Shown here piece by piece: positions 54,623 through 62,780 of a stretch of DNA of 64,000 bases. A program made the position numbers and the translations under genes. The stretch lies in NCBI RefSeq assembly GCF_900115735.1, contig NZ_FOXO01000003.1, forward strand, positions 1-64,000, in the 5' to 3' direction. The notes under the pieces are model-generated. The model saw only the letters and a list, made by a program, of their open reading frames with translations. It was not told the DNA's origin and searched no databases. Numbering within the stretch: the first letter of the stretch is position 1; the number at the start of each line of letters is the position of its first letter. This DNA comes from Butyrivibrio proteoclasticus. GTDB lineage: Bacteria; Bacillota; Clostridia; Lachnospirales; Lachnospiraceae.

Positions 54623-54651
54623 AATATACCATCTGATGATAATTTTGTCAA
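54623..54651 (-). promoter_or_regulatory. Consensus promoter of the mntP leader RNA
   Basis: On the minus strand TTGACA (54646-54651), 17 bp, TATATT (54623-54628): a near-perfect sigma-A promoter, the strongest in the window. Confidence 0.8.
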
Positions 54652-54825
54652 CAACTTCATATGTAATGTATTTATTTTCAGACTATTCAAACAATTCCAG
54701 TAAATAACGATAAACAATTTATGCAGCACATTTCTCTTATCTATTTTTTTTAAGAAATTTGTTTGATACCTACTAGATAATAATGTATTATGTTTGTAGA
54801 TTATTTTTATTTTGAAAGGAAGCTT

Positions 54826-55713
54826 ATGAGCAATTATATATTAAGCTGCTGCTCTACAGCAGATCTTACAAATGAACATTTCAATAAAAGAGATATCAAT
54901 TATATATGCTTTCACTTTGAAATTGATGGAACAGAATTTCAGGATGATTTAGGAAAATCCATCCCGTTCAAAGAGTTCTACACCATGATGGCAAATGGTT
55001 CCATTACAAAAACATCCCAAGTCAGTGCCGGTGAGTATATAGAGTATTTCGAGAAGTTTCTTAAAGAGGGAAAGGATATTATTCACCTCACACTCAGCTC
55101 AGGTATTTCAGGCACACTTAATTCCGCCACTATTGCAAAAGAACAGTTAAAAGAAAAATATCCTGACAGAAAAATATATGTAGTAGATTCACTTGCTGCT
55201 TCAGCCGGTTACGGTCTTCTAATGGACAAGCTTGCTGATTTAAGAGATGAAGGCATGTCAATTGACTCTCTTTATGAATGGGTTATCGAGCACAAGCTTG
55301 AATGTCAGCACTGGTTCTTTGTATCAGACCTTAAGTATCTCGTAAGAGGTGGTCGTGTTTCAAAAGTTGCCGGAACTATCGGAAATGTATTAAATATCTG
55401 CCCTCTAATGAATGTAGATTATCAGGGGCATTTGATTGTAAGATCCAAGATTCGTGGTAAGAATGCAGTAATGAAGGCGCAGGTCCAGAAAATGGTTGAA
55501 CTTGCGAAAAATGGAACTGACTATGATGGAGAATGTTACATTTCCAATTCAGACTGCTATGAAGATGCAAAGGCTGTAGCTGATATGGTTGAAGAAAAAT
55601 TCCCTAAACTAAAAGGTCGCGTTAAGATTTTTAGCATTGGAACAACAATCGGAAGCCACACAGGTCCCGGGACAGTTGCACTCTTCTTCTGGGGAGATAA
55701 ACGAATCGATTAA
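54826..55713 (+). CDS. DegV family fatty-acid-binding protein
   Basis: A 295-residue DegV-fold protein that binds a fatty acid and presents it to a fatty-acid kinase in the cytoplasm. LSCCSTADLT at the N-terminus corresponds to the DSTxDL start; LTLSSGISGTLNSA and SDLKYLVRGGRVSKVAGTIG are the ligand-site motifs. The ATG at 54826 follows AAAGGAAG; twelve upstream codons are not needed. It is monocistronic with a strong terminator. Confidence 0.93.
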   Translation: MSNYILSCCSTADLTNEHFNKRDINYICFHFEIDGTEFQDDLGKSIPFKEFYTMMANGSITKTSQVSAGEYIEYFEKFLKEGKDIIHLTLSSGISGTLNSATIAKEQLKEKYPDRKIYVVDSLAASAGYGLLMDKLADLRDEGMSIDSLYEWVIEHKLECQHWFFVSDLKYLVRGGRVSKVAGTIGNVLNICPLMNVDYQGHLIVRSKIRGKNAVMKAQVQKMVELAKNGTDYDGECYISNSDCYEDAKAVADMVEEKFPKLKGRVKIFSIGTTIGSHTGPGTVALFFWGDKRID

Positions 55714-55750
55714 TAATATAGAATTGCTTGCGGCTCTTTCTCGCCCGAGC

Positions 55751-55811
55751 GCGCTTCCTTAGCGGAGCGATTTTTTATATCATAGGAAGCAATTTCCTAT
55801 GATATAAAAAA
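55751..55811. repeat. Stacked-hairpin intergenic repeat, short copy
   Basis: These 61 bases are identical to 28288-28348, including the 18-bp stem at 55771-55788 with 55794-55811. The sequence to the left (55.72-55.75 kb) resembles the start of the long copy but lacks its central hairpins, so this is a shortened family member. Confidence 0.75.
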
Positions 55812-55814
55812 TAA

Positions 55815-55844
55815 AGCCATGGTAATTTTTACGTTACCATGGCT
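55815..55844. terminator. Terminator of degV, also facing the HPr-like gene
   Basis: AGCCATGGTAA (55815-55825) pairs with TTACCATGGCT (55834-55844); CTTTTGTT follows on the plus strand and TTTATTTTTT on the minus strand. Confidence 0.88.
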
Positions 55845-55879
55845 CTTTTGTTAATTAGCTGTACATCCGTAGTCAAATA

Positions 55880-56128
55880 TTATTCAGCAAGAAGTAAATG
55901 ATGCACATCATAATCATTAATAAGGTTAGTGATCTTTTTGTCGTCGCCTATAAGTGTTACATCAAGTGGTCTGAACAGATTAAGTGATAATAAACCAACA
56001 ATCGACTTTCCATCAATGTAACTGTGCCCGTCCTGCACATCGATCTCACACGCTGATTTAGAGTTCATATTGATAAACTGAACAATCTGTGACTTACAAC
56101 CTAGTGAAACCCTAACTTCTTTTTTCAT
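55880..56128 (-). CDS. HPr-like protein without the phosphorylatable histidine
   Basis: An 82-residue HPr-fold protein. VQFINMNSKSACEIDVQDG and YIDGKSIVGLLSLNLFRPLD match the helix/strand pattern of HPr, and the second equals the Ser46 region (GKSIVGLLSL). The catalytic His15 region (GLHARPA in HPr) is missing, so it cannot act as a PTS phosphocarrier; a Crh-like regulatory role is possible. The start at 56128 follows AAAGGGG. Confidence 0.82.
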   Translation of the reverse strand: MKKEVRVSLGCKSQIVQFINMNSKSACEIDVQDGHSYIDGKSIVGLLSLNLFRPLDVTLIGDDKKITNLINDYDVHHLLLAE

Positions 56129-56253
56129 TCTTTTTTCCCCTTTTATCTCATAAGTATGCCGCAGCCTCAACAAAAGCAACAACAGTACTTATGATAGCAC
56201 TTTGTGTATAAATTGTGAACAGAAAAAGAATTAAAAAAGTATAAATTATTAAA

Positions 56254-57912
56254 TTATGAATAAAATCTTTTTTCAAGACGTTTTTCAAAGTCTGATTTCG
56301 GCATCGGGTTATCATACAAAAAGCCTTGAACAACGTGACATCCAACATGCTTGAGAAGTTCTATCTGATCTTCTCTTTCAACGCCTTCAGCAATAACACT
56401 TACTCCAAGTTCTTTTGCCATTATGATAATATTTCTTAATACTATTTCGTCTCTTTTATTGAGATTATCGTTATTAATGAATGATCTATCGATTTTTATC
56501 TCTGACACAGGAAAATCACGTAGTGTAGAAAGAGAAGAAAATCCTGTTCCAAAATCATCAATTGAAGTCGCTATTCCATAATCTTTAAGTTTTTCAAGAA
56601 ATGCCGTCATAAGGCTTCTTTCATCCTCACTTGAAGTTTCGGTAACTTCTATTTGAATCATATTGCGTTCAATTCCACTTTCATCAATTATTCTTATAAT
56701 TTCCTTGGCAAGATGTTTATAGCTTAAATCTTTCCTTGAAAAATTAACAGAAACAGGCACAGGGAGCATTCCTTTTTGCTTCCAGTCATTAATAAATTCA
56801 CATGTCTTTTTTAAGACATATAAGTCAAGAGATGCAACCACCCCCTCCTGTTCGAGAATAGGAACGAACTCGGTAGGATAAAGGACCACTCCGTTGCAGA
56901 ACCACCTTGCCAATGATTCACCACCAACAATTTCTCCTGTAATAGTGTCTACTTTTGGCTGAAGATATATTCTAAACTCCTCATTTGCAAGAGCTTCCTC
57001 GTATCTGTCCTCAATCTGTTTCTGTCTGTAAATTCTGGTACTCATAGCCTTGTTAACAAAAACATAAGGCTTATTAGCTACATTCTTGGCATAGTTACAT
57101 GCCATAATAGCTCTTGAAATAAGCTGTCCCGGCTCTTTTAACGACTCATCTACAGCATACACACCTATTACAGCCGAAATGGTAAAATCGTCTCTTTTGC
57201 CATTCTTTTCTCCATAAACAGGTACAGCAGACAAAAACTTAAGGAACTGTTTGGTCCTCTCTTTTTTTATCAGAGCGGTAAAATTATCACCGCCAAAATG
57301 GGCAACGATCTCATCCGGCTCGCAAAATTCCCTAAGCTTTTTTGCGTAGCGCTTCATGATTTCATCACCTTCAGCAAGTCCATATCTTCTGCTGATAAGC
57401 CCATAACTCTTTAAATTGAAGTAAAATGAATCATATTCATATATAGCCTTGGTCCCATAAAGCTTAGTGGCATATTGAACAAATCCACCAGAATTTGGAA
57501 GGCCTGTAAGATACTGGGTAAGGGCGCTCTTTTCAACCACCTGGGATAAAAGAAATCGCTCCATATGAAAAGATAATATATCGATGATAACAGCAAAAGC
57601 CTTGTACTCTTCCTCTGACCATCCCTTATCGCCATAAAGAAAAACATTATATGTAACGTCCTTTCGTCCAGCCATTTTATGTTTAAAAAGATACGCCGGC
57701 GCTTCTTTTTCTGGCACGGGTCCAAACAGCGGTATAACCACATCAGGCTCACCTGCTTTATCCGAATTCTTTGAATCAGACACTATTGCAACAATGGAAC
57801 GCAAAGAAAATTCCTTGGCAACATCTGAAAGAGCCCCCGGCGATATTTCGGGAGTCACTTCCTCTTCTGATAAAATCTGCACGTAATTTTCAAAACTTCT
57901 TTCAAATGTCAT
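56254..57912 (-). CDS. EAL phosphodiesterase with degenerate GGDEF domain
   Basis: A 552-residue cytoplasmic protein: N-terminal region about 1-125, GGDEF-like domain about 130-290 whose signature is GGDNF, and EAL domain about 300-550. The EAL motif reads ESLARW, with DDFGTGFSSLS, KIDRSFI and the EGVE motif intact, so it should hydrolyse c-di-GMP, while the cyclase half is probably a regulatory GTP-binding relic. The start at 57912 follows GAGGAT; an earlier frame start has no site. Confidence 0.88.
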   Translation of the reverse strand: MTFERSFENYVQILSEEEVTPEISPGALSDVAKEFSLRSIVAIVSDSKNSDKAGEPDVVIPLFGPVPEKEAPAYLFKHKMAGRKDVTYNVFLYGDKGWSEEEYKAFAVIIDILSFHMERFLLSQVVEKSALTQYLTGLPNSGGFVQYATKLYGTKAIYEYDSFYFNLKSYGLISRRYGLAEGDEIMKRYAKKLREFCEPDEIVAHFGGDNFTALIKKERTKQFLKFLSAVPVYGEKNGKRDDFTISAVIGVYAVDESLKEPGQLISRAIMACNYAKNVANKPYVFVNKAMSTRIYRQKQIEDRYEEALANEEFRIYLQPKVDTITGEIVGGESLARWFCNGVVLYPTEFVPILEQEGVVASLDLYVLKKTCEFINDWKQKGMLPVPVSVNFSRKDLSYKHLAKEIIRIIDESGIERNMIQIEVTETSSEDERSLMTAFLEKLKDYGIATSIDDFGTGFSSLSTLRDFPVSEIKIDRSFINNDNLNKRDEIVLRNIIIMAKELGVSVIAEGVEREDQIELLKHVGCHVVQGFLYDNPMPKSDFEKRLEKRFYS

Positions 57913-58037
57913 GGACGCATCCTCATTGTTTTTTGTAAAAGTGTGACACAATATAATTTTATAAAAAAAAGTACTTTTTTTCAATTACATGCAAACCAAA
58001 AATAATAAATATTGAAATTTAATTGCATAGAAAAAGA

Positions 58038-58058
58038 CTATGCCACATCTTGGCATAG
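58038..58058 (-). terminator. Terminator of the HU gene
   Basis: CTATGCCA-CATCT-TGGCATAG; the minus strand continues TCTTTTTC, 20 bp past the gene. Confidence 0.88.
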
Positions 58059-58078
58059 CCTTCACCTTCAAAAGAAAA

Positions 58079-58357
58079 TTATTTCTTGTTTACAAGATCC
58101 TTAAGAGCCTTACCAGCCTTGAACTTAGGTGCTACAGATGCAGGAATCTTGATAGCTGCGCCAGTCTGAGGATTCTTACCTGTTCTAGCAGCTCTCTTTG
58201 TTGTCTCGAATGTACCGAAACCAACAAGCTGAACCTTACCCTTCTTCTTAAGCTCCTTTGTTACTGTGTCTGTGAATGCATTAAGTGCTGCAGCAGCATC
58301 CTTCTTTGAAAGTCCTGCTTCTTTAGCAATTGCATCGATAAGTTCTGTCTTGTTCAT
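58079..58357 (-). CDS. hup: HU-type DNA-binding protein
   Basis: A 92-residue HU homologue, the abundant nucleoid protein that bends DNA. MNKTELIDAIAKEAGLSKKD starts the helical dimer part, and the DNA-binding arm contains GFGTFETTKRAARTGKNPQT. Length and sequence match the single HU of Firmicutes. GGAGGGAAAATTAG precedes the start. The promoter contains a palindrome between its -35 and -10 boxes. Confidence 0.96.
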   Translation of the reverse strand: MNKTELIDAIAKEAGLSKKDAAAALNAFTDTVTKELKKKGKVQLVGFGTFETTKRAARTGKNPQTGAAIKIPASVAPKFKAGKALKDLVNKK

Positions 58358-58398
58358 CTAATTTTCCCTCCAAAAAGAAATTATTTATTACAAAGCCC

Positions 58399-58427
58399 AT
58401 TTTACCACTAATGCACGTGCATAACAA
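58399..58427 (-). promoter_or_regulatory. hup promoter with 12-bp palindrome in the spacer
   Basis: On the minus strand TTGTTA (58422-58427), 17 bp, TAAAAT (58399-58404). ATGCACGTGCAT (58411-58422), a perfect palindrome, fills the spacer and could be a repressor site. Confidence 0.55.
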
Positions 58428-58437
58428 CAGCAAAATG

Positions 58438-58460
58438 CAGAAAAACACTATGTTTTTCTG
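58438..58460 (-). terminator. Hairpin downstream of the pfk-GGDEF operon
   Basis: CAGAAAAAC (58438-58446) pairs with GTTTTTCTG (58452-58460); the U-rich run is inside the 3' arm. Confidence 0.6.
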
Positions 58461-58474
58461 ATTTTCACCCAATT

Positions 58475-59878
58475 TTATCTGGATTTTAAGGCGATTTCTA
58501 TCATTTTTCCAAGATATGTGAAGTCAGTTATGTCAGATTGAGGTATTTTACGCGAATTATTCCTTGTATTATACAGAACCACATACCCCTTCTGATACTT
58601 TTCATTCATCTTATAAAAGAAAGCATGCTTAATACTGTTTTCCCTGAAAAATTCTAAAGCCGGTGTTGATTTTAGCTGATTTTCCGGAGTATCTACAACA
58701 AACACTCCGTTATCATCAAATTTTTCATCAAAGATACGATCAGTTACATATTCAAGGTCACTTGTGCTCTCTACGATCACACCAAGTCTTTTGTCATTTT
58801 CACTGTTTTTATCGAATTTTCGACTAAACCCCATGTAGCTTTCTTTCAAGTTTTTAAAGAAAATATAGCCTTCATCAATTTCATAAGTAGCAACAATCTG
58901 CATGAACGAAGTAACAATAGTCTTATTGCTTAATCCAAAAAAGCCATCCAAAACCCCCAGTACCAGTTTAGTTTTGTCCTGTGGTTTAGCCTCACTGACA
59001 ATTCCTCCAATAGTATCAAGCTCGCCATCTATTATAGCCCCGTGAACTTCGGAATTATACATCACATATCTGTTTTTTCCTCTGTTCTTAGCTCTATATA
59101 GCATCTTGTCCGCAAGGTTAAAAAGCTTATCATAAGAATCTACATCTTTAGGATAATTACCGGTTCCAATAGAAACAGTAACAAGGGGATAACCATCTTT
59201 ATCAACGCGCATCTGCTCCACTCGTTCACGAATAGATTTCAAATAACTTCTAAGACCATTCGAATCAGATTTGCCATTTATGACAAGCATAATCTCGTCG
59301 CCGCCGATTCTTCCTGCTTTTCCATCATTTTTCAAAACATCCAGGACAATTTTTCCAACTTCAAGCAAAATCTTATCACCAAATGAATGCCCCATGGTAT
59401 CATTTATCTTTTTAAAATTGTCAATATCCATGATACATAGTGAAAAGCCATTATTTCCTTCAACCATTCTTGATTTGGCATAATCAATTATTGCCTGCTT
59501 ATCCAAAAGTCCTGTTCCATAGTCTATGGACCAGTTATTCCCACCATTTAAGGTCTCAACATCCTTTATTGAAATCGAAATATTCTTTGGATTACTATCT
59601 GCTCTTTTACAATTCGCAATCACCCAGAATAAATTGAAATTTTTCCCAAAAACGCGAAAGCAGAGCGTCTCGCTATTTATACTAGCGAGATGCTCTACTA
59701 TTTCATACAATAAATGCTGATCATCCGGATAAACGTTAGCCAAAAAGCTTTTTTGATCCGGATCTGAAACATAATCAGAAAAAGCAAAATCAGTGTCGAT
59801 AATATTTAGTTCTTCATCAACTATCGCAATTCCTGCATTATCTGAAGCCATAGCTACTCCTAAAGGTGGCCGAATCAT
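58475..59878 (-). CDS. Diguanylate cyclase with PAS-like and C-terminal sensory regions
   Basis: A 467-residue soluble protein. About residues 10-105 look PAS-like, about 115-280 are a GGDEF domain (DYGTGLLDKQAII, DIDNFKKINDTMGHSFGD, signature GRIGGDEIMLV), and about 295-467 form an unassigned GAF-like region. GGDEI keeps the metal and base-binding residues, so activity is plausible. An RxxD inhibitory site is not obvious. The ATG overlaps the stop of the phosphofructokinase gene (ATGA), tying c-di-GMP production to glycolytic expression. Confidence 0.85.
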   Translation of the reverse strand: MIRPPLGVAMASDNAGIAIVDEELNIIDTDFAFSDYVSDPDQKSFLANVYPDDQHLLYEIVEHLASINSETLCFRVFGKNFNLFWVIANCKRADSNPKNISISIKDVETLNGGNNWSIDYGTGLLDKQAIIDYAKSRMVEGNNGFSLCIMDIDNFKKINDTMGHSFGDKILLEVGKIVLDVLKNDGKAGRIGGDEIMLVINGKSDSNGLRSYLKSIRERVEQMRVDKDGYPLVTVSIGTGNYPKDVDSYDKLFNLADKMLYRAKNRGKNRYVMYNSEVHGAIIDGELDTIGGIVSEAKPQDKTKLVLGVLDGFFGLSNKTIVTSFMQIVATYEIDEGYIFFKNLKESYMGFSRKFDKNSENDKRLGVIVESTSDLEYVTDRIFDEKFDDNGVFVVDTPENQLKSTPALEFFRENSIKHAFFYKMNEKYQKGYVVLYNTRNNSRKIPQSDITDFTYLGKMIEIALKSR

Positions 59879-61134
59879 AAGATATCCTGAAATCCAGGTC
59901 TGTAAAGATGTCTTGGGATACCATCAACCATGATTGGTCCAACATCACCCTGAATAAGAGGTCTTACATAGGTGATAAACTCATTAGTTACATATGTGCC
60001 CTCCTTATTGATCCAATCTCTCGGAACCGTTCTTTCATCATTGGCAATCTTATGAACATCCTTAACTTCTGTTCCGGCCTGATAAGGATCATCAGAAAGT
60101 CTCTCGATAACAACCATTTTCCCGCTGTCGCCCTCGTCCGCTGCCTTCATAGCCGCACCACCTACTTCATACGCTTCAAGAATATCAACTCTGGATGCGC
60201 AGTGACTTGCTGCTCTCTGAAGTGTAGAAAGCTCAATAGCACGGGTCTTGCAACCACACTCACTGGCAACAACATTGCAAAGGTATCTTGCTGTACCTGT
60301 AAGCTGTTTATGTCCAAATGCGTCAACATATTCAATGTTGTTATCCATATCGCTTATATACTTACCATCTTTAGTTCTGATACCTTCTGATACAGCAACA
60401 ACGATAGACGCTTTATTTTTAAGCAGGGATTTTATTTTCTTAAGGAATGCATCCATATCAAATGGAATCTCAGGAAGATAGATTGCATCAGGTCCATCAC
60501 AATCCTCGCCTCTTGCAAGTGCTGTTGCGCCTGTAAGCCATCCGGCATTTCTTCCCATTACTTCAACGATAATAACCTGTCCATGACTGGTTTCGAGGGA
60601 CCAACTGTCTCTGATGATCTCTTTAACAGAAGTTCCGATATACTTAGCTGCTGAGCCATATCCAGGTGTATGATCTGTAAGTGCAAGGTCATTATCAATT
60701 GTCTTAGGACAACCAACAAACCTTATATCAGATCCGGAAATAATAGCATAATCCGAAAGCTTTTTGATCGTATCCATAGAGTCGTTTCCACCGATATAGA
60801 TAAAACAATCAATTTCAAGTTTTGTCAGTATATCAAATATCTTCTCATAGATTTCTTTGTTTTCAAAGATTTCCGGCAGTTTGAATCTGCATGATCCCAA
60901 ATATGCAGATGGGGTTCTCTTCAAAAGCTCAATATCAAGTCCGCTTTGAATGTGATCTGAAAGGTCAACATATCTTCCTTCCATAAGTCCCTGGACGCCG
61001 TGGATCATACCATAAACCTTGTTGTATCCACGATCCTTAGCAGTTCTATAAACCCCGGCAAGTGACGAGTTGATAGCTGCTGTAGGACCTCCCGACTGTC
61101 CAACAATAACGTTACGTTTCTTTTTCTGTACCAT
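59875..61134 (-). CDS. 6-phosphofructokinase, pyrophosphate-type
   Basis: A 419-residue phosphofructokinase. VGQSGGPTAAINSSL opens the nucleotide site, IYIGGNDSMDTIKKL replaces the ATP-type GGDGS with an Asp-containing GGNDS, and CPKTIDNDLALTDHTPG is the catalytic loop. The extra Asp is typical of PPi-dependent enzymes, and the length exceeds the 320-residue ATP form. It interconverts fructose 6-phosphate and fructose 1,6-bisphosphate. The start at 61134 is chosen by homology of the N-terminus (MVQKKKRNVIVG) and a GGAGG site. Confidence 0.88.
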   Translation of the reverse strand: MVQKKKRNVIVGQSGGPTAAINSSLAGVYRTAKDRGYNKVYGMIHGVQGLMEGRYVDLSDHIQSGLDIELLKRTPSAYLGSCRFKLPEIFENKEIYEKIFDILTKLEIDCFIYIGGNDSMDTIKKLSDYAIISGSDIRFVGCPKTIDNDLALTDHTPGYGSAAKYIGTSVKEIIRDSWSLETSHGQVIIVEVMGRNAGWLTGATALARGEDCDGPDAIYLPEIPFDMDAFLKKIKSLLKNKASIVVAVSEGIRTKDGKYISDMDNNIEYVDAFGHKQLTGTARYLCNVVASECGCKTRAIELSTLQRAASHCASRVDILEAYEVGGAAMKAADEGDSGKMVVIERLSDDPYQAGTEVKDVHKIANDERTVPRDWINKEGTYVTNEFITYVRPLIQGDVGPIMVDGIPRHLYRPGFQDIL

Positions 61135-61233
61135 TTCCTCCAGTCCCCTTTCACGAAATATCATGTAATATTATTATATTCAAAAAAACGTCAACTGTCA
61201 CTATTTATATGTAATATCGTCTGTTTAAATCAG

Positions 61234-61378
61234 GTTACTGTTCAGACAGAAATGCGCACTAAGCTGCGCATTTCGTGAGAACTTGATACGGGAGTGAGCG
61301 CATTCCATCGACGAAGTCGATTTGGAATGAATGCGCGAAGTGGTTACTGGAGCGAGCTGTATGCGAGTGAACAGTAAC
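61234..61378. mobile_element. 145-bp MITE-like element, copy 2
   Basis: Identical over 145 bases to the element at 2143-2287, with the same GTTACTGTTCA/TGAACAGTAAC ends. The flanks TAAATCAG (61226-61233) and CAAATCAG (61379-61386) match in seven of eight positions, an aged target duplication. The right duplication includes the stop codon of the EEP gene, so the insertion occurred exactly at the end of that gene and left the protein unchanged. Confidence 0.85.
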
Positions 61379-61382
61379 CAAA

Positions 61383-62483
61383 TCAGTTATCAATAAGCAT
61401 CACATCCATGCTAACCGGATTGTGATCCGAGTACTGAAAAACAGTATTATGCGTTCTAAGGCTCTGAACCTCAACATTGCTGGAAACTATAAATCCATCT
61501 ATAACGTAATACTGGAACGCCTCAGGTGATTTATCTTCTGTATCATAATACACTTTATCCAAAGATCTGCATGTCGGATTGGAAGCATCTGTCAAAAATT
61601 TGAAATCAGCACCAAAATCTGACACATCAATTATCCCTGCCTCCCAGTTACCTTCCAATACCGGATAACTGCTGATATCGATATTAGAAAAGACCTGATT
61701 AAAGTCTCCGCCTGCTATCACATAATTTCCTTTATTAAATTCGTCCCTCATAAGATCTTTTAACATATTGGTCTGGGCTATCTTGCCTTCTCCATCATCG
61801 TAAGCTTCCAAATGAAGATTTATGAGAACAAGTTCCTTTTCAGAATTCTCTATAGGCATTCTCATTACCTGAAGGCACCTCTTAAGATTTCCGGTTCTAA
61901 GGGGCCATGAAAAAGGACATGGAAGCTGGATTCTTTTGGCATCATCTATCACAAATGAGCTGTAAGTTGCAAGTCCGGCCTCTACTTTTCCTATAGGTGG
62001 AATAGGATACGGCACAAAAGAAACTTTATAATTATAAGCGAATGTGCTCTGGTTCTTAACAACAAAGCTTCCGGATTTTTTTTGTATATACTCATATTCA
62101 TCTACAAAATGAGATCTTGTAGAATTTCGATCCATTTCCTGAACCATTAAAATATCAGGATTTATCTCATCTATTCTGTCAATAATTCCATCAAGATTAT
62201 GTCTGACTCTATCATATGTTGCAGTATTTACCATCTGCCCACCATCCATAAAGAAATCAGCATTGTCCCCAAGGGCTCCATATCCAATATTCCATGTCAT
62301 TATCCTGATAGACTTATTGGTTTTTATTGTTTTGCCGCCATAATTTTCAATTTCCAGCTTTTCTACATCATCCGGTTTATACTCATCCATAGTAAGATAA
62401 CCCAGTATTGTGACAAACAATAGCAAAACAAAAGCCAAAGCAGAACAAACTGTAATGATAAATGGTTTAACGATCTTTTTCAC
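61383..62483 (-). CDS. Membrane-anchored endonuclease/exonuclease/phosphatase-fold protein
   Basis: A 366-residue protein with one N-terminal membrane helix (about 8-30) and an external EEP domain. MTWNIGYGALG, VQEMDRNS, the NLHLEAYDDGEG segment, GGDFNQ and the C-terminal SDHNPV are the metal and catalytic motifs. The fold covers nucleases, sphingomyelinases and inositol phosphatases; an extracytoplasmic phosphodiesterase is likely. The GTG at 62483 after GGAGGAA is preferred, because the longer frame runs through a terminator. The stop codon lies inside the MITE target duplication. Confidence 0.85.
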   Translation of the reverse strand: MKKIVKPFIITVCSALAFVLLLFVTILGYLTMDEYKPDDVEKLEIENYGGKTIKTNKSIRIMTWNIGYGALGDNADFFMDGGQMVNTATYDRVRHNLDGIIDRIDEINPDILMVQEMDRNSTRSHFVDEYEYIQKKSGSFVVKNQSTFAYNYKVSFVPYPIPPIGKVEAGLATYSSFVIDDAKRIQLPCPFSWPLRTGNLKRCLQVMRMPIENSEKELVLINLHLEAYDDGEGKIAQTNMLKDLMRDEFNKGNYVIAGGDFNQVFSNIDISSYPVLEGNWEAGIIDVSDFGADFKFLTDASNPTCRSLDKVYYDTEDKSPEAFQYYVIDGFIVSSNVEVQSLRTHNTVFQYSDHNPVSMDVMLIDN

Positions 62484-62497
62484 ATTTCCTCCAAAAA

Positions 62498-62549
62498 AGA
62501 AACTTCCGTTTCCAGGAATCTTACGAACACCTGGCAAACGGAAGTTTCT
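62498..62549 (-). terminator. Terminator of the AI-2E/small membrane protein operon
   Basis: AGAAACTTCCGTTT (62498-62511) pairs perfectly with AAACGGAAGTTTCT (62536-62549); an inner CCAGG/CCTGG extends it. Confidence 0.85.
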
Positions 62550-62560
62550 AAAAAATACTT

Positions 62561-62770
62561 TTAAAAATCTTCTTCCATAAGAGCAAGTTTTTTACCTCTT
62601 GCTTTTCCTAATCCGTAACATACTGAAGCTACAACTATAACACAGACACAAGCAACAGCACATCCTATCATGAGCTTTTTTTGATCATCATCAAAGCCGT
62701 TCCATATCTTCATGACATGATCAAACTTATCCTTAGCAAATTCAATTGCAGCATCCACAAATTCTGTCAT
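62561..62770 (-). CDS. Small single-pass membrane protein
   Basis: A 69-residue protein. The N-terminal half is charged and helical (DAAIEFAKDKFDHVMKIWNG), followed by one membrane helix (about 36-55, MIGCAVACVCVIVVASVCYG) with three cysteines and a basic tail KARGKKLALMEEDF. No family is recognised. The start at 62770 follows AGGAGGGGGACT. It lies 10 bp after the AI-2E transporter gene and shares its operon and terminator, so it may be an accessory subunit or regulator. Confidence 0.75.
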   Translation of the reverse strand: MTEFVDAAIEFAKDKFDHVMKIWNGFDDDQKKLMIGCAVACVCVIVVASVCYGLGKARGKKLALMEEDF

Positions 62771-62780
62771 AGTCCCCCTC

